The notes under the pieces were generated by a model that saw only the letters and a list, made by a program, of their open reading frames with translations, was not told the origin of the DNA and did no database searches. Of a stretch of 9,277 nt of DNA, positions 1-6,420 are shown piece after piece. Source of the stretch: Pseudolabrys sp. (GTDB taxonomy: Bacteria; Pseudomonadota; Alphaproteobacteria; Rhizobiales; Xanthobacteraceae). Each line of letters begins with the position of its first letter. Position 1 is the first letter of the stretch. The translations under genes and the position numbers were made by a program. Location: the NCBI GenBank assembly GCA_019246455.1, contig JAFAQJ010000256.1:1-9277 (forward strand). The letters are read 5' to 3'.

Positions 1-381
1 GCCGCCGGCAAGACCGGCACCTCGCAGGACTTCCGCGACGCCTGGTTCATCGGCTACACCGGCTCGCTCGTCACCGGCGTATGGCTAGGCAACGACGACG
101 GCTCGCCGACCAAGAAAAATACCGGCGGCGGCCTGCCGGTCGAGATCTGGTCCAATTATATGCGCGCCGCGCTGCAAGGCATGGCGCCCACCGAATTGCC
201 GAGCGCGCCCTCGCCCGGCCTGTTCTCGGGCTTCCTCAATGGTTTCGCCTCGGCCTCGCGCGACCGGCCGCCGGCCGATGTGCCGCAAGCGCAGAGCGAT
301 CCGCAGCCGCAGCCTGAGCCGCCAGCGCGCAAGGGCTCACTGGATTTCTGGCTGCTCGACAATATTCTCGGACGGCGCTGA
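1..381 (+). CDS. Class A penicillin-binding protein (PBP1A-like), C-terminal fragment
   Basis: This is the last 126 codons of a gene that begins before the window. Class A PBPs are inner-membrane enzymes that polymerise and cross-link peptidoglycan in the periplasm. The fragment opens almost directly on the transpeptidase KTG box (Lys-Thr-Gly-Thr-Ser, residues 4-8 of the fragment), the third conserved motif of the penicillin-binding active site. The following segment, with DAWFIGYT and GVWLGNDD, is the usual end of the transpeptidase domain in the PBP1A family. About 50 residues follow that are rich in Pro, Ala, Ser and Gln, then a short hydrophobic end ([11 protein letters not shown]), so the tail is complete and stops at TGA. 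The glycosyltransferase domain, SxxK and SxN motifs lie outside the window, so PBP1A cannot be separated from related paralogues. The gene converges on the next one with only 2 bases between stop codons. Confidence 0.9.
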   Translation, partial: AAGKTGTSQDFRDAWFIGYTGSLVTGVWLGNDDGSPTKKNTGGGLPVEIWSNYMRAALQGMAPTELPSAPSPGLFSGFLNGFASASRDRPPADVPQAQSDPQPQPEPPARKGSLDFWLLDNILGRR

Positions 382-383
382 AA

Positions 384-1139
384 CTAGCGCTCCGCCGTCA
401 TGCCGTAGCGATGCAGGTCGGCGCCGTGCACATTGAGCCATGCCTTGGCGCGATGTAATTGCGGATAGATTTTCGTAACCAGCCGCCAGAACGCACGCGA
501 GTGATTCATCTCGACGAGGTGTGCCACCTCGTGCGCCGCAAGATAATCCAGCACAAACGGCGGCGCGAGAATAAGCCGCCAGGAATACGACAGGACACCG
601 GTGGTCGAGCATGAGCCCCAACGGCTGGCCTGGTCGCGGACCGAGACGCGCTTGATCCGGACGCCAACTTGCGTGGCGGCGCGCTTGCTGGCCGCTTCGA
701 GGGCCAGCTTGGCCTCGCGCTTGAGATAGTCGCGCAGGCGGCGCGCAAAATGCGCTTCGTCTCCGGCCACGCACAAGGTCCGCGAGCCGTCGTCGCCGAT
801 CTCGGCCCACACCGTGCCACGGCCGCGAACGTGCACGACCTTGTGCGGCTCGCCGCGCAGCGGCAAGACGATTCCAGCCTTGAACGGCACGGGCTCCGGC
901 AAACGATTAAGCCGCGCCGCGATCCAGTCCGAGTGCTTCTGCGCGAACGCTCGCGCCTCCTTGATGCTGCCGCGCGGCGGCACAGTGAGGACGACCTCGC
1001 GGGTGGCCGAATGGACGCGGAGGGTGTAACGTCGCGCCTGACGGTGGCGCTGCAAGCGAACGCTGAACGTCATGCCATCGTGCATGACGGCAACAGTGGC
1101 CGGATCGTTGGGGCGCGACAGCAAAGCGCGAAACGGCAT
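384..1139 (-). CDS. YgjP-like (DUF45 / M48-type) zinc metallohydrolase
   Basis: The protein has 251 residues and belongs to the YgjP / DUF45 family, often annotated as an M48-type metallopeptidase. What is visible is the zinc site HEVAH at residues 203-207, with a likely third ligand at His213 in the family pattern HExxH-x5-H, preceded by the family motif SRWGSCS (172-178). The N-terminal half is basic and carries the usual VLTVPPRG strand-turn (50-56). No signal peptide or membrane segment is seen, so it is probably cytoplasmic. The physiological substrate is not established by sequence; peptidase activity is assumed from fold and motif. The ATG at 1139 has only a weak ribosome site; Met19 is an alternative start. 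The gene lies 97 bases downstream of phaZ in the same direction, and a 12-bp palindrome lies between them, so it may have its own control. Confidence 0.87.
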   Translation of the reverse strand: MPFRALLSRPNDPATVAVMHDGMTFSVRLQRHRQARRYTLRVHSATREVVLTVPPRGSIKEARAFAQKHSDWIAARLNRLPEPVPFKAGIVLPLRGEPHKVVHVRGRGTVWAEIGDDGSRTLCVAGDEAHFARRLRDYLKREAKLALEAASKRAATQVGVRIKRVSVRDQASRWGSCSTTGVLSYSWRLILAPPFVLDYLAAHEVAHLVEMNHSRAFWRLVTKIYPQLHRAKAWLNVHGADLHRYGMTAER

Positions 1140-1161
1140 GGCGACTCGCGAAATAATGCCG

Positions 1162-1173
1162 AGGCAATTGCCT
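1162..1173. promoter_or_regulatory. 12-bp perfect palindrome upstream of the YgjP-like gene
   Basis: AGGCAATTGCCT is a perfect 12-bp palindrome centred 28-29 bases before the start codon of the YgjP-like gene. Its size and position fit a repressor operator, but I recognise no regulator for it and it could be chance. No strong -35/-10 pair is visible around it. Confidence 0.25.
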
Positions 1174-1222
1174 TATCCCCGCGCGCGAAGAACGGCAACC
1201 CAGATGGCAATTTTAATAGAAC

Positions 1223-1237
1223 GCCGCGATTAGCGGC
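1223..1237 (-). terminator. Small hairpin at the phaZ stop codon, possible weak terminator
   Basis: On the minus strand the last base of the phaZ TAG begins a 5-bp GC stem, GCCGC-TAATC-GCGGC, followed by GTTCTATT. The stem is short and the T tract is poor, so intrinsic termination would be weak; transcription may continue into the YgjP-like gene 97 bases downstream. Confidence 0.25.
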
Positions 1238-2634
1238 TAGTTGCCGACTGCCGCGAGTTTCGGCTTGGCGGCGCGCTGACGGCCGTTCTGGCTCGACAGC
1301 ACGAAGTCCGCGATGCGCGGCGCGATCTCGGCACGGAATCGCGAGCCATTGAATACGCCATAGTGCCCGACGCCCGGTTGCAGCCAATGCGCTTTGCGGT
1401 CAGCCGGAATGTTGACGCACAGCGCGTGGGCCGCCTCGGTCTGGCCGCGCCCGGAAATATCGTCGTGCTCGCCTTCCACCGTGAGCATGGCGACGCGCTT
1501 GATCACCGCCGGATCGACCTTGCGGCCGCGGTGGGTCATTTCGCCTTTCGGCAACGCATGACGGACGAACACGGTCTCGACGGTCTGCAAATAGAACTCG
1601 GCGGTCAAATCCATCACCGCGAGATATTCGTCGTAAAACTCGCGATGCTTCTGTGCTGAGTCACCGTCGCCCTTCACCAGATTGAGGAACAGATCGCGAT
1701 GCGCCTCGAGATGGCGATCGAGATTCATCGATACGAAGCCGTTGAGCTGAAGGAAGCCCGGATAGACATCGCGCATGAAACCCGGATGCGGGAACGGTAC
1801 CTTGGTGATGACGTGGTTGCGGAACCAATCGATGCCGCGATCTTCCGCAAGCTTGTCGACCGCGGTCGCGCCGACGCGCGTATCGATCGGGCCGCCCATC
1901 AGTGTCATCGAATGCGGCACATAAGGATCGTTGTCGGCTTCCATCAGCGCAACTGCCGCCATCACCGGCACCGCCGGCTGGCACACACCGATCACGTGCA
2001 CGTCGCCGCGCAGGAAGTGCAGCATCGAAATGACGTAGTCGATGTAATCGTCGAGATCGAAGCGGCCCTCGGAGACCGGCACCATCTTCGCGTCGACCCA
2101 TTCGGTAATGTAAACGTCGTGATTGGGTAGGAAAGTCTCGACTGTGCCGCGCAACAGCGTGGCGAAGTGGCCGGACATCGGCGCGACGATCAGCAGTTTC
2201 GGCTGTGGCCGGCGCGGCGCATAAGCGAAGGCACGCTCGAAATGCACCAGCTTGCAGAATGGCCGCTGCCACACTGTTTTGACATGAACCGGCACGCGCT
2301 CGCCGCCGTTCGTGGTGGAGTCGATCCGCCACTCCGGCTGCTGATAACGCCGCGTCGAGCGCTCGAACACTTCGGCAGCAGCGGCGAGCGTCTTGCCGTA
2401 GGTCGTGTGCGAATATGGATTGGCCGGGTTCTTGAAAAAGAGCTTGGTCGCGTCGGCAACGGCGCGCGCCGGATTGAGCGCAGCCTGACCCATTTCGTAG
2501 AGCCAATAGAGCGGCGCCGACGGCAATAAGCCACCCTCGCGCGGCAGCGTCGCTGCCGCGTCGAATTGTCCGATTGTCATATGATCAGGCCCCGGCCCGT
2601 TGTGCACCGCAGCAGAGTGCTGCTTTTTGTCCAT
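1237..2634 (-). CDS. phaZ: Intracellular polyhydroxyalkanoate depolymerase
   Basis: PhaZ of this type hydrolyses stored, amorphous polyhydroxybutyrate granules in the cytoplasm, releasing hydroxyacids or oligomers. From the ATG at 2634 it has 465 residues. The lipase-like box is GVCQP with nucleophile Cys218 instead of Ser, as in the short-chain-length intracellular depolymerases typified by Ralstonia PhaZ1. Asp391 (EGEHDD) and His424 (GVGHYGVFNG) complete the expected triad with family-like spacing. The conserved N-terminal block (LYWLYEMGQAALNP) begins about 40 residues in, so the protein has an extension; Met19 (ATG at 2580) is a reasonable alternative start giving 447 residues. The reading frame extends upstream to a TTG at 2691, but that start is less likely. 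A short Ala/Lys/Arg-rich tail ends the protein. The ABC permease gene stops 77 bases upstream in the same direction, so co-transcription is possible. Confidence 0.93.
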   Translation of the reverse strand: MDKKQHSAAVHNGPGPDHMTIGQFDAAATLPREGGLLPSAPLYWLYEMGQAALNPARAVADATKLFFKNPANPYSHTTYGKTLAAAAEVFERSTRRYQQPEWRIDSTTNGGERVPVHVKTVWQRPFCKLVHFERAFAYAPRRPQPKLLIVAPMSGHFATLLRGTVETFLPNHDVYITEWVDAKMVPVSEGRFDLDDYIDYVISMLHFLRGDVHVIGVCQPAVPVMAAVALMEADNDPYVPHSMTLMGGPIDTRVGATAVDKLAEDRGIDWFRNHVITKVPFPHPGFMRDVYPGFLQLNGFVSMNLDRHLEAHRDLFLNLVKGDGDSAQKHREFYDEYLAVMDLTAEFYLQTVETVFVRHALPKGEMTHRGRKVDPAVIKRVAMLTVEGEHDDISGRGQTEAAHALCVNIPADRKAHWLQPGVGHYGVFNGSRFRAEIAPRIADFVLSSQNGRQRAAKPKLAAVGN

Positions 2635-2711
2635 AGAATCAACCTGACATAATCGGATTGGTATCCGGTTTAACGTCCCTAACCACTTCAAATTGCACCG
2701 TTATTTTATTC

Positions 2712-3542
2712 CTATTCACCGGACTGAACCAGCGAGCCCTGCACGCGAGCGCTCTCCAGGAGCTTGATGAAGGCCAACGAGGCCGCCACAAACAGCACGA
2801 TATTGAACGCAAATGCCTCGACCATCAGATCGGCGCGAAACACATGCGCGATCAGGAGCGCGCGCATGCCTTCGAACACGTAAGTCGGCGGCAGTGCCCA
2901 GGCCACCCACTGCAGCCAGAACGGCAGCACCGTCACCGGGTAGTAGACGCAGGTCAGCGGCAGGAACAGGAACATGATCGTCCACGCCATCGATTCCGCG
3001 CCAAGCCCGTTCCGCAGCAGCAAGCCGGCAACGAAGATGCCGATTGCCCAGCTCGTCAGCAGCAGATTGATGGAGAACGCGACCAAAGCGAGCCCAAGAC
3101 CCCATAGATTGAATCCGAAGAATGTGATGGCGAGGAACGACACCGGGATCATGCCGATCGACAGTCGCACCACGCTCATGATCATCAGCGCGGTGATAAA
3201 CTCGGTTGGGCGCAATGGCGACATCATGATGTTGCCGAGGTTGCGCGCGTACATCTCCTCCAAGAAGGAGATCGAGAAGCCAAGCTGGCCGCGAAACAGG
3301 ATATCCCATAGCAACACGGCGCCGATGAACACGCTGGAGGCTTGCGCGAAGAAACCGGAGTTCTGCGACACGTAGAGCTGAAGGAAGCCCCACATCAGCA
3401 TCTGCACAGTCGGCCAGTAGATCAGGTCGAGGATACGCGGCCACGATGAGCGCAACAGATACCAATAGCGCCGTACCATTGCGCTAACGCGGCTGAAAGA
3501 GAACCCGGCGGTCGTGCCGGCGACATTCAACATATCGGTCAT
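2712..3542 (-). CDS. ABC-2 type transporter permease
   Basis: This 276-residue integral membrane protein is the permease partner of the ATPase encoded just upstream. About six hydrophobic segments are visible, near residues 38-57, 69-83, 115-140, 143-173, 187-207 and 241-261, the usual ABC-2 topology. The cytoplasmic stretch EEMYARNLGNIMMSPLRP (95-112) matches the family's coupling region (a charged helix followed by 'SPL'), and PPTYVFEGMRALL (218-230) matches the conserved C-terminal loop before the last helix. ABC-2 systems normally export drugs, polysaccharides, lipids or other molecules; nothing here fixes the substrate. The start ATG at 3542 shares an ATGA overlap with the ATPase stop, a strong sign of translational coupling. 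The frame is open for a further 77 codons upstream, but that part overlaps the ATPase gene and looks like out-of-frame coding sequence. Confidence 0.92.
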   Translation of the reverse strand: MTDMLNVAGTTAGFSFSRVSAMVRRYWYLLRSSWPRILDLIYWPTVQMLMWGFLQLYVSQNSGFFAQASSVFIGAVLLWDILFRGQLGFSISFLEEMYARNLGNIMMSPLRPTEFITALMIMSVVRLSIGMIPVSFLAITFFGFNLWGLGLALVAFSINLLLTSWAIGIFVAGLLLRNGLGAESMAWTIMFLFLPLTCVYYPVTVLPFWLQWVAWALPPTYVFEGMRALLIAHVFRADLMVEAFAFNIVLFVAASLAFIKLLESARVQGSLVQSGE

Positions 3543-4294
3543 GGCGCGTGCTCCGCTGTTCGCCCGCGCACCACGTCGAGGAACACTTCTTCCATCGTGT
3601 GCCAGCCGTAGCGTTCGAGCAATGCATACGGCGTATCGTCGTCCTCGATCTTGCCCTTCTTCATGATGATGACGCGCTCGCACATGCGCTCGACCTCGGT
3701 CATGTTGTGCGAGGCCAGCAGCACCGTGGTCTGGTGCTCGACGCAGTAGCGGCGGATCTTGGTGCGCACCCAATCAGCGGTGTCCGGATCGAGCGATGCC
3801 GTCGGCTCGTCGAGCAGCAGTACCTCCGGATGATTGAGCAGCGCCTTGGCGAGCGACACCCGAGTTTTCTGCCCGGCCGACAGTTTGCCGTTGGGCCGAT
3901 CGAGAAATTCATCGAGCGCCAGATCGGACGCCAAGCTCGCGATGCGACCTCCGATGTCCGACACGCCGTAGAGCTGCGCGAACACCGACAGATTTTGCCG
4001 GACCGTCAACCGCATCGGCATGTCGACATAGGGGCTTTCGAAATTCATCCGGTGCAGGACGCGGTAGCGCTCCTTCGGCATGTCGGCGCCCAGCACCGTG
4101 ACGCGGCCCGCGGTGGGCGTGACGAGCCCCATGATCATCGCGATGGTGGTGGTCTTGCCAGCGCCATTGCCGCCAAGGAGCCCGGTGATCGTGCCCGGCG
4201 CGAGGCGGAACGAGATGCCGTCGACCGCGACCGTGCCCTTATAGACCTTGGTCAGCCGCTCGACCGCGACCGCCGACATGTTGCTGGCATCCAT
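3539..4294 (-). CDS. ABC transporter ATP-binding protein (ABC-2 exporter ATPase)
   Basis: A cytoplasmic nucleotide-binding subunit of 251 residues that powers the permease encoded directly after it (ATGA overlap). Visible motifs are Walker A GGNGAGKTT (41-49, Lys47), signature LSAGQ (138-142), Walker B VLLLDEP (158-164, Glu163 catalytic) and H-loop His196. The usual Q-loop glutamine is absent: there is no Gln between Walker A and residue 100, and the corresponding stretch reads MNFESPYVD. The fold otherwise looks complete. I chose the ATG at 4294 because similarity-like sequence begins just after it (VERLTKVYKG). ATGs at 4279, 4351 and 4384 are alternatives; the one at 4351 lies in an inverted repeat with the regB start. 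The gene diverges from regB and is the first of the minus-strand set, so its promoter should lie between 4295 and 4406. Substrate unknown. Confidence 0.92.
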   Translation of the reverse strand: MDASNMSAVAVERLTKVYKGTVAVDGISFRLAPGTITGLLGGNGAGKTTTIAMIMGLVTPTAGRVTVLGADMPKERYRVLHRMNFESPYVDMPMRLTVRQNLSVFAQLYGVSDIGGRIASLASDLALDEFLDRPNGKLSAGQKTRVSLAKALLNHPEVLLLDEPTASLDPDTADWVRTKIRRYCVEHQTTVLLASHNMTEVERMCERVIIMKKGKIEDDDTPYALLERYGWHTMEEVFLDVVRGRTAEHAP

Positions 4295-4406
4295 GAGCCC
4301 GATGTGACGCCTTGGGCGGCGAAGCGCAAGACGAAGCACCGAGACCGCCATCTTAAGGGGATTTGGACGCATTTGAGCGCGCAAAGCCGCGGTCTAAGCT
4401 TGCCTC
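4295..4406. promoter_or_regulatory. Divergent control region between the ABC ATPase gene and regB
   Basis: This 112-base gap must hold the promoters of both divergent genes unless the ABC gene starts further upstream. A 10-bp inverted repeat has one arm at 4342-4351 (AGACCGCCAT) and the other at 4407-4416, covering the regB start codon. Between the arms, GACGCATTTGAGCGC (4366-4380) matches 9 of the 11 fixed positions of the RegR box as I recall it from Bradyrhizobium. A weak plus-strand promoter could be TTGAGC (4373-4378) with TAAGCT (4395-4400), which would start transcription almost at the regB ATG. No good Shine-Dalgarno sequence precedes that ATG. None of these sites is certain. Confidence 0.4.
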
Positions 4407-5729
4407 ATGGCGGTCTTCACCCTCACCCGGACCAAGGATTTCACGCATCCGCGCCGCAATGTGCGGCTGTCGACGCTGATGCGTCTGCGCTGGCTGTCGG
4501 TCATCGGCCAGATCACCGCCGTCCTGGTCGTCGCGTTCGGCCTCGAATTCGATTTTCCGGTGTGGACGTGTCTCGCCGTCATCGCGGTCTCGGCGCTGCT
4601 CAATGTGCTGCTGCGGCTGCGCCACCACGCCACCGAGCGGCTCGAACCCGACCGCGCGGCAGGCTTGCTCGCGTTCGATATCGCCGAACTCGCGGTGCTG
4701 CTGTTCTTTTCCGGTGGGTTGCAAAATCCATTTGCATTCCTGTTCCTTGGGCCGGTGCTGTTATCGGCGACTGCGCTGCCGCCGAAATACACCTTGATGC
4801 TCGGCGCGTTCGCGGTGTTCTGCGCCACGGTCCTGGTGTTCGTGCACTATCCTTTGCCATGGGATTCAGACGACCCTCTGACGCTGCCACCGATCTACAT
4901 GATGGGCGTTTGGCTCTCGATCCTGCTCGCGATCGGCTTCATCGCATTCTATGCTTGGCAAGTGACCGAGGAATCGCGCCAACTCTCAGACGCGCTCGCC
5001 GCGACCGAATTGGTGCTGGCGCGCGAACAGCACCTGTCGCAACTCGACGGTCTCGCCGCCGCCGCCGCACACGAGCTCGGCACGCCGATGTCGACCATCG
5101 CGGTGATCGCCAAGGAGCTCGAGCGCGCCATTGCGCCTGACGCGCCACACGGGGACGATGTCCGGCTGCTGCGCGAACAGGCCAATCGCTGCCGTGACAT
5201 CCTCGCCAAACTCACCGAATTATCGTCGAGCGGCGAGCCGTTCGATCGCGCGCCGCTCACCGCCGTGATCGAGGAGGTCGTAGCGCCCCACCGCAATTTC
5301 GGCGTCACTATCGAAGTCATAACGTCAACCGGCGCCGCGCCCGTTGGGCCGCGCAATCCGGGCATTCTCTACGGGCTCGGCAATCTGGTGGAGAATGCAG
5401 TCGATTTCGCGCACCAGCGCGCCACAGTCGAGGCGCACTGGAACGATGACGAGATCGGGGTCACCATCACCGACGACGGGCCGGGCTTTGCGCCCGAAGT
5501 GCTCGACCGCATCGGCGAGCCCTATGTCACAAGCCGCCGGCGGCTGTCTGACGACATCGATTCTGAAGCCAGCGGATTGGGGCTCGGATTTTTTATCGCC
5601 AAGACGCTGCTCGAGCGCTCCGGCGCGACTTTGACGTTCGAAAATCGGGCCATGCCCGCGCACGGCGCACGGGTCAGCGTGCGCTGGAACCGTCGCGATT
5701 TCGAGCAAAAGCCGGAAGATGCGGCCTGA
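4407..5729 (+). CDS. regB: Redox-sensing histidine kinase RegB (ActS/PrrB/RegS family)
   Basis: RegB-type kinases sit in the inner membrane, sense the quinone pool and thiol redox state, and phosphorylate RegA. The 440-residue protein has about six hydrophobic segments in residues 28-185. It carries the family heptapeptide GGLQNPF (103-109), linked to ubiquinone sensing, and the H-box AAAAHELGTP with phospho-acceptor His222. Cys262 in the RCRDIL sequence of the dimerisation region corresponds to the redox-active cysteine of Rhodobacter RegB. The ATPase domain follows: N-box near Asn330, G1 DDGPG (356-360) and G2 GLGLG (390-394). All key residues are present, so it should be functional. The ATG at 4407 has no clear ribosome site but gives the expected N-terminus. 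The gene is divergent from the ABC exporter and 70 bases upstream of regA. No senC/prrC or hvrA is visible nearby. Confidence 0.95.
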   Translation: MAVFTLTRTKDFTHPRRNVRLSTLMRLRWLSVIGQITAVLVVAFGLEFDFPVWTCLAVIAVSALLNVLLRLRHHATERLEPDRAAGLLAFDIAELAVLLFFSGGLQNPFAFLFLGPVLLSATALPPKYTLMLGAFAVFCATVLVFVHYPLPWDSDDPLTLPPIYMMGVWLSILLAIGFIAFYAWQVTEESRQLSDALAATELVLAREQHLSQLDGLAAAAAHELGTPMSTIAVIAKELERAIAPDAPHGDDVRLLREQANRCRDILAKLTELSSSGEPFDRAPLTAVIEEVVAPHRNFGVTIEVITSTGAAPVGPRNPGILYGLGNLVENAVDFAHQRATVEAHWNDDEIGVTITDDGPGFAPEVLDRIGEPYVTSRRRLSDDIDSEASGLGLGFFIAKTLLERSGATLTFENRAMPAHGARVSVRWNRRDFEQKPEDAA

Positions 5730-5757
5730 ACGCCGTTCATCATCAGAAAAGTTTGAG

Positions 5758-5785
5758 TTGGCCGTGACCGGCCCGCTTGTATAAA
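5758..5785 (+). promoter_or_regulatory. Putative regA promoter with an inverted repeat in its spacer
   Basis: TTGGCC (5758-5763) and TATAAA (5780-5785) are separated by 16 bases, a plausible sigma-70 promoter inside the 70-base regB-regA gap. It would start transcription near 5792, only about 8 bases before the ATG at 5800. The spacer region holds the inverted repeat GGCCG-TGAC-CGGCC (5760-5773), which could be an operator or, in read-through RNA from regB, a small hairpin. The promoter is predicted by eye only. Confidence 0.45.
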
Positions 5786-5799
5786 ATCTGCGTAAATCG

Positions 5800-6387
5800 A
5801 TGGGGAATCCCTTGGATATCGCAGTCGACAGTTCGGATGCATCGGAGCGTTTGGCCATTCCGGCTGAGCGAACTCTGCTCATCGTCGAGGACGACAAATC
5901 GTTCCTGAAGCGGCTCGCGCAGGCGCTCGAAGCCCGCGGCTTCGAGGTGACGATCGCGGAGTCGGTCGCCGAGGGGTTGCAGAAGATCGAGCAGTCGGCG
6001 CCGGCGTTCGCGGTGGTCGACATGCGGCTTGGCGACAGCAATGGTCTTGAAGTCATCTCCGCGCTCAAGCGCAGCCGGCCGGAAGCGCGCGGCATTATCC
6101 TCACCGGCTACGGCAACATCGCCACCGCGGTGAATGCTGTGAAACTCGGCGCGGTCGATTACCTGGCGAAACCAGCCGACGCCGACGACGTGGTCGCGGC
6201 TCTGCTGTCCGGCGAACACAAACGGATCGAGCCGCCGGAGCGGCCGATGTCCGCCGACCGCGTGCGCTGGGAGCATATCCACCGCATCTACGAATTGTGC
6301 GACCGCAATGTCTCGGAAACCGCGCGACGGCTGTCCATGCACCGCCGCACCTTGCAGCGGATTCTCGCCAAAAGGGCGCCGCGCTAG
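5800..6387 (+). CDS. regA: Response regulator RegA (ActR/PrrA/RegR family)
   Basis: RegA is the DNA-binding partner of RegB; in alphaproteobacteria it adjusts respiration, carbon and nitrogen fixation and related redox functions. The 195-residue protein has a receiver domain (about 24-138) with the acidic pocket Glu30/Asp31/Asp32, phospho-acceptor Asp74 (AVVDMRL), Thr102 and Lys124 (LAKPAD). A proline-containing hinge (EPPERPMSADRVRWEHI) follows, then a Fis-type helix-turn-helix (about 169-192, NVSETARRLSMHRRTLQRIL) that is nearly invariant in this family. No sigma-54 activation domain is present, as expected. The ATG at 5800 has no ribosome site before it. A TTG at 5812 has GGGGA (5802-5806) just upstream and would give a protein four residues shorter, closer to the receiver. 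The gene follows regB by 70 bases and probably has its own promoter as well as read-through. Confidence 0.95.
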   Translation: MGNPLDIAVDSSDASERLAIPAERTLLIVEDDKSFLKRLAQALEARGFEVTIAESVAEGLQKIEQSAPAFAVVDMRLGDSNGLEVISALKRSRPEARGIILTGYGNIATAVNAVKLGAVDYLAKPADADDVVAALLSGEHKRIEPPERPMSADRVRWEHIHRIYELCDRNVSETARRLSMHRRTLQRILAKRAPR

Positions 6388-6420
6388 CGGAAACGTCGCT
6401 CGGGAAATAAAGGCAGCGCG

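Noticed and set aside
669..1352. A 227-codon plus-strand frame opposite the YgjP-like gene and the end of phaZ
   Set aside because: It is antisense to two recognisable genes, and its product has no recognisable features.
2635..2691. Upstream TTG start for phaZ
   Set aside because: It would add 19 residues with no family similarity to an N-terminus that is already long, and it has no ribosome site; the ATG at 2634 or 2580 is preferred.
3543..3773. N-terminal extension of the ABC permease
   Set aside because: These 77 codons overlap the ATPase gene and translate to His/Arg-rich sequence unlike a membrane protein; the ATG at 3542 with the ATGA overlap is the natural start.
3548..5140. A 530-codon open frame on the plus strand across the ABC ATPase gene and into regB
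   Set aside because: It is antisense to a clear ATPase and out of frame with regB; the translation is rich in Arg, His and Ala with no domain. Long antisense frames are common in GC-rich DNA.
5325..6104. A 259-codon minus-strand frame opposite regB and regA
   Set aside because: It is antisense to two strongly conserved genes and crosses their intergenic gap.
6379..6390. CCGC-GCTA-GCGG hairpin at the regA stop as a terminator
   Set aside because: The stem has only 4 pairs and is followed by AAACGTCG with no T tract.
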